Shown: positions 11,777 through 21,560, numbered from the stretch's first letter. The stretch is DNA of 27,214 bases from Mitosporidium daphniae (GCF_000760515.2 NW_013546160.1:1-27214); one strand, 5' to 3'. Numbers and translations: made by a program. The notes: generated by a model from the letters alone, not told the origin.

Positions 11777-14700
11777 TCAGAATAAATTTATCACGCAATA
11801 TGACAACTCCTGTATTTCTGGCAAAATAACGTCTTCATACGAGCTTTTCAGGTGATCGTCGGAAAGCACGACCACAAAAGAAAATGCCTCCTGCGCCCAT
11901 TTATAGGATTTGTTGAACAGATGCAGTATTTTGAGCTTTAGCGCGTGGTTCCATATCTGCGTGACAATGTTCGATACCAAGCTGTCGGTGAACACTTGCT
12001 AACAATAAATGAGCGCTGCAATACCGCATGTTTCCTGGCCAGGACAAGTAGGGTTTTGTCAAAAGAAACATCCTCAACTGCCGAGTTGAAAAAGCCTGCC
12101 ACAAGCGAATCTATCACCAACGAAAACTGCTCTTCAAAGCGGCCGGTGCTGGCCGGCTGGCTGCACGTCTGCAAGCTCTCTTCCAAAAGGGTAACGCAAC
12201 GTTCAACTATCGGAAACAAAGACGCACAGATTGCTTGGAAAGAAGCCCGCGGTAGGGTTTCAAGTAGCATGCAAAAAATGTCTTCAAGCGAATCCAAAGA
12301 TGCGTTTGCGATAATTTCAGAACACAATTCAGGCAATCGGCTGGTTGAACATTGACTTTGAATGGCAAAAGCGACGCTGTGGTACTGCAGCTTTGCCCTC
12401 AATGCAAGTGTTGCATGTGGCTCCGAGATATGCATCGCCTTGATGCTAGAATAAATTTCGGCAGCAGCCGTATCCAAAGAAGGGATATCATTGCAGCAGC
12501 CGAGCTCCAAGGCCAGGGAAAGAGCAGAAAAAGACAACAAGGCCGATTTTAGCGCCTGGGCTTGCGACGTTTGGGGGTCCCGCAAAAGGTGCACAAACTA
12601 ATGCAAAAATGAACACCAACAATCCCAACCTTGAAGGAAAAGAAGAAGAAGCGAAAACACGTTTCAAAACAGCACAATTTGGAGAGGCGAAGGCCATAAT
12701 TCCAACCTACAATCACCACGAAAGCTTTACAAGATTTAAATAAATCGCTGACCAGCAAATAAGAAAAGTCATCCAATTGGTGCATGACCGTTTGGATCCA
12801 CTTGTGCACTAGCGCCTTGAATATGATGTGGCTTACATTGGTCGAGTAGGTCCAAAATTGCTGCGAACACTACTTGTGCAGCACTGGAAAAGCAATGTTC
12901 ATCAAAATGATCATAAATGTTTACAAGGTACGAGACCATCACCTCCAGACACAAGGAAACATAGCAAACGGAGCTCCCTCTCTTTCCAAGAAAGCCGCAC
13001 ATCATGTGTAAAGCGAACGGAATGTCAACCAAAGGGATATTTTCAATCAGCACTTCGTGGAATGCATAATAGAGCTCTTCGCTGGCCTGAGAAAGGCTAG
13101 CCACATCATTCATGATAGAAAATATCTGTGCAACCGAATCGCCGGCATTGAGTTTTGCGATCGTCTGCACGTGCAGTATTAAGATCAACAGCTTTGGTTG
13201 CGCATGCTCGGTGGTTTTGATTCGTGACAATTCCTGAACAAAGTTCTTGGATGCGTGGTAATCGTTCAGAATGCAACTTAATAGGACGGAGATTTCATAG
13301 GAAGTGGCAAGATTTTCAATGCAATTTGTTTTGTATGAAAGCAGTTGCAGACACTCCGTGATGGCCTTGGCGTCTTCATATGCCTTTGAGTTGAAAAGCA
13401 AGTGGATGCAGTCGAAAAGCACGACCGACAAATGGTCTGTGATGCCGCTGGTGAGCAGGCAAAATGATAACGAGCAAAGATGCTGTTTGATGGAAGAGAT
13501 GATATTTGGCCTGTCCGCCTGCGTGGATGCATCCAGCTGATGAAATAGCAGCTGGAATTTCAAGAGAACGACCTTGGAGTATAACTCTGCGTTACAATCC
13601 AAAATGTTTTCGTTTTTACGGCAAAAGGCATTATGGCAATTGAGAGCCTGTGAATAGCTAGTGACAATGAGAAATGACGCCTGCTAACTCCAATCGTTCA
13701 CAGATGAGCATCCACAGCTGTTTAACGTGCTCAAAAAAAGTCACATTGACTTGCAAACTACAAAACGCATCCGTGATGACTTTGGAAATTAAACGCAAAA
13801 TTACAGCGTAAAGCAGTGGCATCGTTTTGCAGCATGCTGGCCTTCAATAGGATGTATGGCGGTAAGCTTTGCATCTAGGGGGCTAGCGACAAAAGTACCT
13901 CTATCGCCTTGTCGATGTAAAGCAACGAGTCCTGTTGAGCGCTAGCATTTCCTTGATGCATTGATTCGGCAAGCTTATAGTAGTAATATGCAAGAATAGA
14001 GCTGATTTCAGCATTGCTGATGGAGAAAGTTATTTCTATAAGTTGGGTTAGGAAATCCGAAACAAGGGAGCAATCAACAGTGGCCCCAGACAATTGGTCA
14101 ACAAGCTTCTTTATGCGAATGTGGATATCAATCACCTAATGCCTGATGAACAGCCAAAGCCAAACGTGTTTTGGGTCTTGCACTTGCTTTAGTAAAGCCA
14201 CGATTTCCGCCAAGGTAGCTCCAAATTCAAGACAGGACTTGTGTTGCACTTGGGATGAGGCGCACTTGGGTGTCAGGCTTTGTTCAACCTTTGCGCACAG
14301 AAAAAAGCACTTTTTCTTTGCAATTTTAGCAAACAAATGGCAGATGTTATAGGATAACAGCATCGTAATGACCTAGGCTTTTAGAAATTTGGAAACTTCT
14401 AAGCAATAATCAATAACTTTGTTTTTATGTGGCGACGTTTCTTCCAACTGAAATTGGCCGATCTCAACAAACAACATCAGCTCTTAAAAGGGTTATATAA
14501 GAGTCCATCTACTTTCAAGATGGGACGGAGTTAGCGTTGATGGGGGATTAGAGGTGATTGTTCGATGGCAGTTCTCGAAAAATACAAACAAATTCTTTGC
14601 ATCACTTTCAAGACTCGTCGTTCGAGATCCGGAATTGATGATTTCAATAACTTGGTTCCAAACTTTCACCACTGCATGCAATAGTACTAAACGAATTACT

Positions 14701-14865
14701 TTGTTGCAACGAAAATGTGCATTTCTCAGCTAAGAAGCAGTCTAACGCTTCTTCTTGCAGGAAGGACAAATCCAACTGATTTCCGCCACACTTCATGCAA
14801 AAATTTGCCACAAAACGCACTTTCATGAAAAAGCCCATTTTAATTTGACTGGACTCGTGCTCCAT
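11777..14865 (-). CDS. TPR-rich protein, probable Zip4/Spo22/TEX11-type meiotic factor (11 exons)
   Basis: Ten short introns, all GT-AG, join the fragments: 14672-14699, 14483-14512, 14373-14396, 14136-14165, 13875-13898, 13780-13804, 13648-13678, 12809-12836, 12598-12629 and 11999-12024 (24-32 nt). The result is exactly 937 codons, 936 aa, within the size of plant ZIP4 and animal TEX11 (about 930-940). The product is all-helical, with TPR-like pieces such as ISSILAYYYYKLAESMHQ. It has repeated WN motifs typical of this family: VKVWNQVIEIINSG near the start, VGWNYGLRLSK in the middle and IWNHALKLK near the C-terminus. Family members organise ZMM-class crossover formation on meiotic chromosomes. 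The assignment rests on architecture, length and the WN motifs, not on an alignment. The intron at 12598-12629 is ambiguous, since other donor choices nearby also keep the frame. An unrelated TPR scaffold remains possible. Confidence 0.62.
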
Positions 14866-15073
14866 TTTTCGGACACATTATTTCCGCAACAAAAACCCGC
14901 TCTATGGCAGCGGCTTTCAGCTAAAGTATGCGATGTGTTGAGGGAGGTACAAACCTTCAACCTAACTGCTATTTGCTAGAGCCCTCATCAATAAGGCTGA
15001 TTAGCGGATAACGAACCTTACCGACAATTTTTTGTGCTCTTCGACGGGAATGAAATCGAACCTACCCAAAGGA

Positions 15074-15433
15074 CTATGTATGCTCGCAAATGCGAATAAA
15101 ATAAGAAATCAATTTCAAAGCACTACATTTCAGGCTTTTCTGTGCGATTTTGGCTTGTATGTTTATTTGAGCGAGTGCACATATGGATATATATCGATGG
15201 GGTGCACTTTGACCCGCCTTCAGCTGAGATTTATTGAAAGAACACCTAAAGTCACCAATTTTGGCATCTGGGCGCAAGGATAGCAAGATATTGGATGCTT
15301 TTATACTTTCATGGATGATTCCATTTTTGTGGCCACATTTGACTCCCTGTGCAAAATATTGATCTTTTGAATAAAGGATTCTAATAATGTTTGGATGTTT
15401 CAGCTTGGGTTGGATATCAAATCGTTCATTCAA
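15074..15433 (-). pseudogene. Decayed protein kinase fragment
   Basis: A minus-strand frame still carries kinase signatures: LKHPNIIRI (beta4 region), GIIHESIKASNILLS (catalytic loop) and AKIGDF (Mg loop). It is inactive by inspection: the HRD motif reads HES, so the catalytic Asp is lost, and DFG reads DFR. About 50 residues normally found between HPNII and the catalytic loop (hinge and helix D) are missing, with no GT-AG intron to account for them. No N-lobe glycine loop or VAIK lysine is found, and the activation segment dissolves into unrelated sequence. The catalytic-loop style (IKASNILL) resembles STE20/STE11-like kinases. The frame has no proper ATG: the ORF opens at a TTG and an in-frame TGA lies just upstream. 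I read it as a relic of a duplicated kinase gene, not a working pseudokinase. Confidence 0.7.
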
Positions 15434-15529
15434 GGCAGTCAGTTCAGCCCATAGCTCTCAATTTGTTTAAGAATTGCATGGCTCTGGCTTGAGAATTGGA
15501 TCGGTTAGTTCGGCCCTAAGTTGCACAAT

Positions 15530-15580
15530 GAACATATGATCTGCCTGAACATATGACCTGCCTGAACATATGACCTGCTT
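15530..15580. repeat. Three-copy 17-bp tandem repeat
   Basis: Copies GAACATATGATCTGCCT (15530-15546), GAACATATGACCTGCCT (15547-15563) and GAACATATGACCTGCTT (15564-15580) differ by one or two bases. Each contains the palindrome CATATG. The array is intergenic, between the kinase relic and the small orphan ORF. Length polymorphism would be expected; a binding role is possible but unsupported. Confidence 0.9.
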
Positions 15581-15733
15581 TCGTTGATATCTGTACTGTC
15601 AAGGCATTTCTCAATACTGCGTTTCCACTTAAATGGGCCCTTAAAAAGTGTGAAACTAGTTGCACCAATTAATCCGAGAAATTAATTAGTCTGTTCAGAA
15701 ATACTTTCCTCATTTTAATTATGTTTCATGTTC

Positions 15734-15741
15734 TGACGTCA
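15734..15741. promoter_or_regulatory. TGACGTCA palindrome (CRE/ATF-type site)
   Basis: Exact 8-bp consensus for ATF/CREB bZIP dimers, about 100 bp upstream of the small plus-strand ORF starting at 15840. In fungi such sites are bound by Atf1/Sko1-type stress factors. A single 8-mer can occur by chance in 27 kb, so function is only suggested. Confidence 0.3.
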
Positions 15742-15839
15742 TGCCGTTTGTACCGCAAATTAATATTTCGGTCAAAACGCGTCATAATTTGTTTCTGATG
15801 TAACCTTAACCCTCAATAGAGCATTGGTGTCAGCTATTG

Positions 15840-16106
15840 ATGTGGTTAAAGGGTAACGTTTTTATGTGTACAGCGCCCCATGTTTTCCCTTTTATTTTTA
15901 CAGCGGTGCAACGCTTAACCTCGGCTTTACTCGAACTTGTTCACAAATATCTCAAAAATAGTGCCGCTATTGATGCTATTTTGGGCTTAACCGATCTGAT
16001 TGGTCGCAGTACTGCCATTTTTATGTATTATCTAAAGTTGTCTGTGACCGATCGACTACTGTTGATGATAGAGACGTTACGTTTATCTCAAGGCCGGCTA
16101 TTATGA
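15840..16106 (+). CDS. Small hypothetical protein
   Basis: No family recognised. Read without splicing, the ATG at 15840 gives 88 aa. A possible 51-nt intron after the fifth codon (GTAACG...TTTTTACAG, ending about 15903) would be in frame and would shorten it to about 71 aa beginning MWLKAVQRLTSALLEL. The rest is strongly helical, with alternating hydrophobic and charged residues (ALLELVHKYLKN, DLIGRSTAIFMYYLKL, DRLLLMIETLRL), compatible with a small helical bundle or a membrane-associated peptide. It lies in a sparsely coding stretch beside a kinase relic, so a chance ORF is a real alternative. Confidence 0.35.
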   Translation: MWLKGNVFMCTAPHVFPFIFTAVQRLTSALLELVHKYLKNSAAIDAILGLTDLIGRSTAIFMYYLKLSVTDRLLLMIETLRLSQGRLL

Positions 16107-16159
16107 AGAATGCCAATCTCAAGTTTACGTCAAATTTCCCTCCTGCCCCCCCCCTATGG

Positions 16160-16907
16160 TCAAGAGAGCAATGAAGCCTTTTGAATATCCGATGAGAAAC
16201 TGACCAGTTTACTGAGAAAGTTGTCGATCTGCGCTAACTTCAACTTGTAGTTTTTCCGATCTCTAAAAGCGTTCAAATATGTCAGAAGGGGGCTCTGAAT
16301 GCGGATAAATTTAATTTGACTTTTTAAGTCGGATAATTTTGGGCCTTGTGGAGGACAAGCTTTGTAGCATTGCATGTGTAACAAGAAAGGTCGGCTTTGA
16401 GGAATCAATCGGACAATCTGAAATGTATGTGCAATTCTGGGCAGGCCTGAGAGGGTTGCTTGTCACGGCGTTAGCTTCTGCAAGTCTCTCCTGCACGCGA
16501 ATCCCTTTGACATTTTTTCGAAGCACAAAAGCCTGCCTATCTGAATCCCTCTTTGCATTTTCTGAGGAGCTATTTGGCGTTGGATTATTTTCACACGACC
16601 CTTCCAATACATGGGAAGACCTTTCTAGCTCTGGCTCCGGCGTAATAACCCAAGAGCAATCTGTAAAGACGGAGGGGAGCACATTTTCCTCTGCTAACTT
16701 TTTGTCCGGTTTTCTTCTATCTCGAGACATTGCACATTTAGGGGTGTCAAGACCAGTTATGCAGACATCTTTTTGAGTTTGATTGTTAAAGTTTGGTAAT
16801 GCTCTCCACGTAAAAGAGTTCCTTTGGGCAAATGTAGATTTCCGCCAACCAGAATTCTGCAACTCCGCATCTATCTCAGATAGCGTCTTTGACTTTCTAA
16901 ATGTCAT
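16160..16907 (-). CDS. Hypothetical protein, disordered N-terminus with possible helical C-terminus
   Basis: Product not recognised. The main frame runs from ATG at 16907 to a stop at 16311 (198 aa). It is polar and Ser/Pro/charge-rich (KKLAEENVLPSVF, TPNSSSENAKRDSD), as in a disordered regulatory protein, and opens with MTFRKSKTLSEIDAEL. An overlapping second frame ending at 16160 has a convincing helical look (SDLKSQIKFIRIQ, YLNAFRDRKNYKLKLAQID). The two may be exons of one gene: a 49-nt or a 55-nt GT-AG intron would join them in phase, but both are longer than the other introns here, so I could not settle it. It lies downstream of Wee1 on the same strand, 245 bp away. Confidence 0.5.
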
Positions 16908-17152
16908 TAAATTTGATAAAATTGCAAAGTTAAATCGTCACAATCAACCCCCGGGTAAATCGTCGCCATATACTCATGCTACAAAAACACACATTGGTGA
17001 TGCTTGCTTGTTCTGAGTTTGTGCCCGCAGTGCACCGCTTAAATTTCCATCTCGCGATCCGGGAATCATGGCATCCGAGTTTCAACGCAACATTGTGTGA
17101 AAAGACTTGAGAATTAGACTTTATTCTGTACAAATACGTAAAAAACGGCCTA

Positions 17153-19002
17153 TCATCGACTGGAAATGATCTTTATGATGGCGGGTATTGAGGGCCTCAG
17201 ATTCTGATCAAGGCTAAGCATGTCCTCAATCAGAGACTGAAGGTTTCTTGACACCCCGCTCATAGAGATTCCATTCAACGGAGAGTGGCTTCTAAGTAAT
17301 TGCCACGAGTCACCTTGGCTGGGCAGCTCAATATTGGCTGCAAGCTCTAAAGCAATCAACCCCATACTACAGTTTAAGGCGAAGCCAACACGTACCTGAA
17401 AATGTCAGCGGCAGGAGAAATAGCGCCGGATAAGATTTCAGGAGCCAAGTATACTTTATCGCCCTCTGTGATGTCATCTGAAATCAGCTGCTGAGAATGG
17501 GAATCCGTTGATTCGTAAAGATACTTTCTTGCCAGGCCAAGATCAGACACCTTGTATGTGAATTTGGATGATAAAGCCCCGCTACTTAACAGGATATTTT
17601 CAGGCTTCAGATCGAGGTGGATGTAGCCTTTGGAATGGATGTGTGAGAGGGCCTTTGATAGTTGCTCTATCAGGTCCCAGATTTCTTCTTCATCAAATTG
17701 ACTGCCAGAATATTCGTTGATCAAATCCAAAAGACTACATAAACGTCACTAACATTACCTCCCATTGGGACAAAATTCGGTTTCAATGTAAAGGATGCCG
17801 CTTTGTTCCCAGGCCGAAAGGATCTGAATGCAGTTTGGGTGCCCGGAGATCGCCCATAATGCCAGTATCTCTTCGAGTTTCATCCTCCTACAAGGATGAT
17901 GAGATGTGTGTGCGTACCTGTCGAGATTCCCTGAATATGGGCTTTTGCTTTTTTTCACACATGAAATGCTGGATTCATCATCTACCTTACAAACCTTGTA
18001 AACTTCTGCAAACGAGCCAGAGCCGATGGACTCCAGTATGTCAAATTTTGATAGAAAATAATCTTCGTTGGTGTGGCTGGTATTGTCGTCAGCGTGGGCT
18101 GGCGCGATATGATGCGAAAAATTGGATGAATCAAAAAAGTTAGCTTTAGGAGACATCCATTCGGAGACTTTTCTCTCAAATAGGCTGTTATTAAAGACAT
18201 TTCCATTCTGCCTGAAAGGAGACAGGTTGATGTCACTACGATGCTCTACATCTTCAATATCGGAGTCGCTTGATGAAAATGCGGAATCCTTTCGATCTAT
18301 TGAGCCCACCTCAAATACGAGTCTCCGTGGGGATGATGGCGCATCAATGCACTCAAAATTCATCAGATAGTCTTGCTCTGAAAAAGGTAGGGTTTGTACA
18401 TCATTGAATGAATCATAAAGAGGCTGTCTTATGGGCGAAGTAGATGGCCCTGTTTCCGACATAAATACAAATTTGGTATTGGACTTTTTGGATGGCGTTC
18501 TGGGTGTTATAGATGGGTGCAATAGATCGCTATCTTCGATAGATTGCGAAGAACAGTAATTTTGCGTATCCTTGAGTAGGGGAGAAAATTTTGCTTTAAC
18601 TCTAAATTTCAATGCGGAGGGCGTAGTTGTGTGTCGATTTTTTTTTGATTTGTACCCAGAATGTGAAAAAACATTAGGATCCGGCTTTACGAGCTTCAAC
18701 GGAGTTTTAAAAGTCTGAGGAGACGGTGTTGGTATCGGAAACTGAGATAAATTACCATTATTCAACTGGGCCAAGGACGGTAAAAAGTCTTATGATGACG
18801 ATTTGGGAGGTGTTATGTTCATATAGGTTGATTCCATAGCCAATGCTTCATTGCAAAAGTCGCGCTTGATGGATGGCTTTCTAGGAGAAAAAGGATTAAT
18901 ATCGTCAACGCTTTCATATCCACTTATCATATTGTCACTAAATGGGTCCGAGGATAGATGGGGTGGATAGAGAGGACGAGGACGAGGACTCATGCTATGC
19001 AC
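17153..19002 (-). CDS. WEE1: Wee1-type cell cycle kinase (interrupted by one in-frame TAA)
   Basis: Inhibitory kinase that phosphorylates the ATP-site tyrosine of Cdk1 to delay mitosis. Exons 19002-17918, 17887-17759, 17734-17396 and 17366-17153, with introns of 30, 24 and 29 nt, total 589 codons. The N-terminal half is disordered, with many SP/TP sites and an INPFSPRKP motif like the NPFTP of other Wee1 proteins. Kinase motifs in order: FDILESIGSGSFAEVYKV (glycine loop), CVKKSKSPYSG (lysine), WEQSGILYIETEFCPNGSL (hinge), YIHLDLKPENILL (catalytic loop), VSDLGLARK (DLG in place of DFG, as in several Wee1/Myt1 kinases), EGDKVYLAPEIL, ADIFSMGLIALELA. EGD..YLAPE and the HLD catalytic loop are diagnostic of Wee1. 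The 30-nt intron at 17888-17917 is a multiple of three and is inferred from the conserved spacing. A TAA at 18790-18792 splits codon 71 from the rest and no splice removes it. If the stop is real, translation must start downstream. Confidence 0.9.
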
Positions 19003-19077
19003 TACAGTAATTTATTCATGCAAATTAATTTATTAGTAATTATGTAATTAGAAAAACAATAATCAAAATTTGCAATT

Positions 19078-19150
19078 GGTCCCATAGCACAGTGGTAGTT
19101 GCGACTGCCTCGTAAGCAGTAGGCCGCGAGTTCGATCCTCGCTGGGACCT
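19078..19150 (+). tRNA. tRNA-Thr (anticodon CGU)
   Basis: A complete 73-nt cloverleaf with no intron. Acceptor stem GGTCCCA pairs with TGGGACC. The D arm is GCAC...GTTGC. The anticodon stem ACTGC/GCAGT encloses loop CTCGTAA, giving anticodon CGT, which reads ACG (Thr). The T arm is GCGAG-TTCGATC-CTCGC. Internal Pol III promoters are visible: A box TAGCACAGTGG and B box GAGTTCGATCC. It sits between the wee1 start and the U2AF35 stop, transcribed opposite to both. Confidence 0.97.
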
Positions 19151-19155
19151 TTTTT
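19150..19155 (+). terminator. Pol III T-run terminator of tRNA-Thr
   Basis: Six consecutive T residues begin at the discriminator position and continue directly 3' of the tRNA, the usual RNA polymerase III stop signal. Confidence 0.8.
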
Positions 19156-19164
19156 AATATTTTA

Positions 19165-19776
19165 TTAAAATTGTCTTCTCCTCACCCTATACATCTCCCT
19201 TTGAGCAGCAAATAGATCCTTCTTTAATTTTGGAGTTGGCTCTTTGGGATGCATAAAATTGCAAAAGCCACCTTTAGTGCATTCGCCATTTTCATTTTGC
19301 CTGCAACATGCCTCTCTAAATTCTGTCACAGGTGAAAGCTCTGCATATAAAGGCCTGCCGCTGTAAAAGCGTTGATTGAGAGCTTCCACGGCAATTCCGG
19401 CCTCTTCTTCGGAAGAAAAGCGAATATAGACGTTCCCCAAAAGATGGTCGCCCAAATTTTCACAAATATTCATGGCCTCGATTTCGCCATATTTTGTCGA
19501 AATCTCTATGAATATATCCTCATAAAAGGTGTCAAAGTGTTCTTGAAGCTGGGACTGTGTCATTTTACAATTTGGATCGTGAGAGGGTGGTATGTATAAA
19601 TTGGGGATGAGCATTGTTGTCGAGTATGGGGGTTTTATATGCTTCCTAGAACATCTTTCCCCATGTCTGCAGGCTCCAATCTTGAAATAAAACGAGCAGT
19701 TGACCCTAAAAATCGGCATACACGAAACTTACTTGTCCTTTTCTGTACCATGGATGGAAGCTAAATGATCTGCCAT
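19165..19776 (-). CDS. U2AF1: U2AF35, small subunit of U2 snRNP auxiliary factor
   Basis: Recognises the AG of the 3' splice site and, with the large subunit, recruits U2 snRNP. Exon 1 (19776-19733) encodes MADHLASIHGTEKDK; a 27-nt intron (19706-19732) precedes VNCSFYFKIGACRHGERCSR. The 194-aa product has CCCH zinc finger 1 (C18, C26, C32, H36), a UHM/RRM core (FIEISTKYGEIEAMN...NVYIRFSSEEEA...SGRPLYAELSP) and CCCH zinc finger 2 (REACCRQNENGECTKGGFCNFMH). It ends soon after in RVRRRQF, without the RS/glycine-rich tail of animal U2AF1 (about 240 aa); fission yeast is about 216. It is 32 bp from the divergent TatD-like gene. The gene for this splice-site reader itself contains one of the ultra-short introns. 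Confidence 0.96.
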
Positions 19777-19808
19777 TTTTTAGTTTAAATAAAAAATTTT
19801 TAAATTAA

Positions 19809-20564
19809 ATGTTTTTGACCGACTCGCACATCCATTTGAAGGCACTTCCAATTTCGGCCGATGTATCTAAAGCACTTTTGGTTTCAATTGATCGCTCAGA
19901 ATGGGATATGGTGTGTGATTTTGCTAAAAAGAGTCCTTCATGCATAATCCCGGCATTTGGCACACATCCCTGGTTCGTTTCAAAAGTCTCCCAGCGAGAA
20001 GAATATTTAAAGCAACTTTGGTTTTATGTTCAGTCCTTCCCTAATTCTTTGCTTGGAGAAATAGGTCTAGATTCTAGTAAAAGGCATTTGAATTCCTTTG
20101 CACTACAAGAAGAACTATTTTTTGACCAATTTAAACTTGCAAATCAATTAAGAAGGCCTATTTCGCTACATGTCGTTGGAGAAGTATCCGTTTCTTCACT
20201 CTGCCAATTTTTGAGAGCATTTCCTCTTTGTAGACCCCCTTCGATTTCTCTGCATTCCTTTACAGGCTCCCTGACCCAGCTTCGCCAGCTGCGAAATGCC
20301 TTTGGGGAAGATACCAATGTATTTCTTGGCGTTTCTCAAAGGCTGTCAGGAAGACTTCCACTGGCGAAGCTGCATCGACTTATTTTGGAAATGCCAGATA
20401 ACAGGATATTAATAGAATCTGACGACGAAGCGTGCAATCAAACTTACATTAGTGACCTTGAATCTGTTGCCGGAATACTGTCAAATTGTAAAAATTGGGA
20501 CTTGGCACAGTCAATCATTAACACGCACAACAACTTTTTGGAATTTGCTTTGTGTCCACAATAG
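19809..20564 (+). CDS. TatD/Scn1-like metal-dependent hydrolase
   Basis: 251-aa single-exon protein of the amidohydrolase-fold TatD nuclease family. Metal ligands can be followed in order: DSHIHL (H7, H9), GEIGLD (the bridging Glu), SLHVVGEV, SLHSFTGS and ESDDEA (final Asp). TatD proteins act as 3'-5' DNA exonucleases in DNA repair or apoptosis-type degradation. The fungal Scn1 branch (Cut9-interacting) is closest in style and length, since this copy lacks several TatD-core residues. ATG at 19809 is the first in frame. The stop lies 2 bp from the stop of the convergent Pus4 gene, so the two transcripts must overlap. Confidence 0.88.
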   Translation: MFLTDSHIHLKALPISADVSKALLVSIDRSEWDMVCDFAKKSPSCIIPAFGTHPWFVSKVSQREEYLKQLWFYVQSFPNSLLGEIGLDSSKRHLNSFALQEELFFDQFKLANQLRRPISLHVVGEVSVSSLCQFLRAFPLCRPPSISLHSFTGSLTQLRQLRNAFGEDTNVFLGVSQRLSGRLPLAKLHRLILEMPDNRILIESDDEACNQTYISDLESVAGILSNCKNWDLAQSIINTHNNFLEFALCPQ

Positions 20565-20566
20565 CT

Positions 20567-21560
20567 TTATATAGTTACATTTGTGTGCTGTCTTGAATAA
20601 ATATACTCATCGAGCAGGAGTGCTCCTTGCTCCGAAATTTTCCTTACCGCTTCCAAATCATGCTCGAAGATAGAAAGATCCCTAATGGAATCCTGGATGT
20701 GAAAGGGCCCAATTCTGGTTCTTTCAAGAAAAGTGAGCATGCCAAACGTGCCGAGCTCTGCCGAAATATCTCGCACTAGCGATCGAATATATGTGCCCCC
20801 CATGCAGTCAACAGATAGTGTAATAAAAGGAGGGTCAACATTGACAATCGAAATACTATTAATGGTAACGGGCCTGGCATCCAAGTCGGGAATCTCAATT
20901 CCCCTCCTCATCAAGTCGCATGCCCTCGTTCCATTAACTCTCAATGCTGAAAACCTGGGACGATAAGAGATGAAAAGTGAGTACTTTGGCGGGACTTGGA
21001 GGATATTGTGGCCAATAAATTTCCTAACCACATCCTGAAGCCTAGTTGGGTCAAATATGTCACGAGAAAGAGATTCCGAGCGATCGACTATATTTCCAGT
21101 GGCATCAAGGGTATCGGTACCTTCGCCCAATTTCATGATTGCCGTATAGGACTATTGACGTTAACATTTCAAACATCTGTACCTTGGGGCCTTGCAATAG
21201 AGTTCCTAGCTTTTTAGTACCGGAGCCCAGCCCAACGACGACTATACCCTGTGCCATTGGATCCAAGGTTCCACCGTGTCCAATTTTGCCCAAAACAGAA
21301 AGAATATGCCGTTTTGAAGCGTTCCGCTGCGCACCCTCGCTTCCGAAAGAAATTGGATGAGACTTGCAGTATGCCGACCATAATTTGGTATGTAAATTGT
21401 AAACAAATGGATTTGTAATTCGGAGGGAAGGCTTAAATACAGAAAGTATGCCATTAAGGTTTATGGAATCAAAGAAATAATTGTTCACGATGTCGTCTGA
21501 GTTGAAAGCCCCATGTTTTCCGATGGGGAGCAGCCTGGAATTAGGTAGATGCCTGAACAT
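20567..21560 (-). CDS. PUS4: tRNA pseudouridine synthase, TruB/Pus4 family
   Basis: Makes pseudouridine at position 55 in the T loop of cytosolic and mitochondrial tRNAs. Two exons, 21560-21183 and 21151-20567, joined across a 31-nt intron (21152-21182), give 320 aa. TruB motifs in order: LNGILSVFKPSLRITN (motif around the start of the fold), GKIGHGGTLDPMAQG (motif II with the catalytic Asp in GTLDP), GSGTKKLG, SYTAIMKLGEGTDTLDATG rebuilt exactly at the splice junction, PPKYSLFISYRPRFSALRVNGTRA and GGTYIRSLVRDISAELG. The extra length between KPS and the catalytic loop fits eukaryotic Pus4, not bacterial TruB. The start at 21560 is the first Met before the domain. Confidence 0.94.

Larger units (their letters stand above)
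15434..15839. other. Gene-free stretch with a short tandem repeat and a CRE-like palindrome
   Basis: No supported gene here. The stretch holds a three-copy 17-bp repeat at 15530-15580, an AT-rich segment (15660-15730), a TGACGTCA palindrome at 15734-15741, and a single TTAACCCT telo-box-like motif near 15807, about 30 bases before the small plus-strand ORF. The 5' side may include more kinase relic, since ELWAELTALNERF-like codons extend a little upstream of 15433. Confidence 0.5.

Noticed and set aside
12630-12660. Alternative 31-nt intron (GTGTTTTCGC...TTCAAG) plus a 19-nt intron in the Zip4-like gene
   Set aside because: Phase works, but it needs a 19-nt intron below the range seen elsewhere; the single 32-nt intron at 12598-12629 is simpler. 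Not fully excluded.
16147-16155. Run of nine C residues
   Set aside because: A simple homopolymer in a short intergenic gap; no sign of function and prone to base-call error.
16339-16776. 145-codon plus-strand ORF
   Set aside because: Mirror of the minus-strand hypothetical protein; composition resembles an antisense shadow and there is no family motif.
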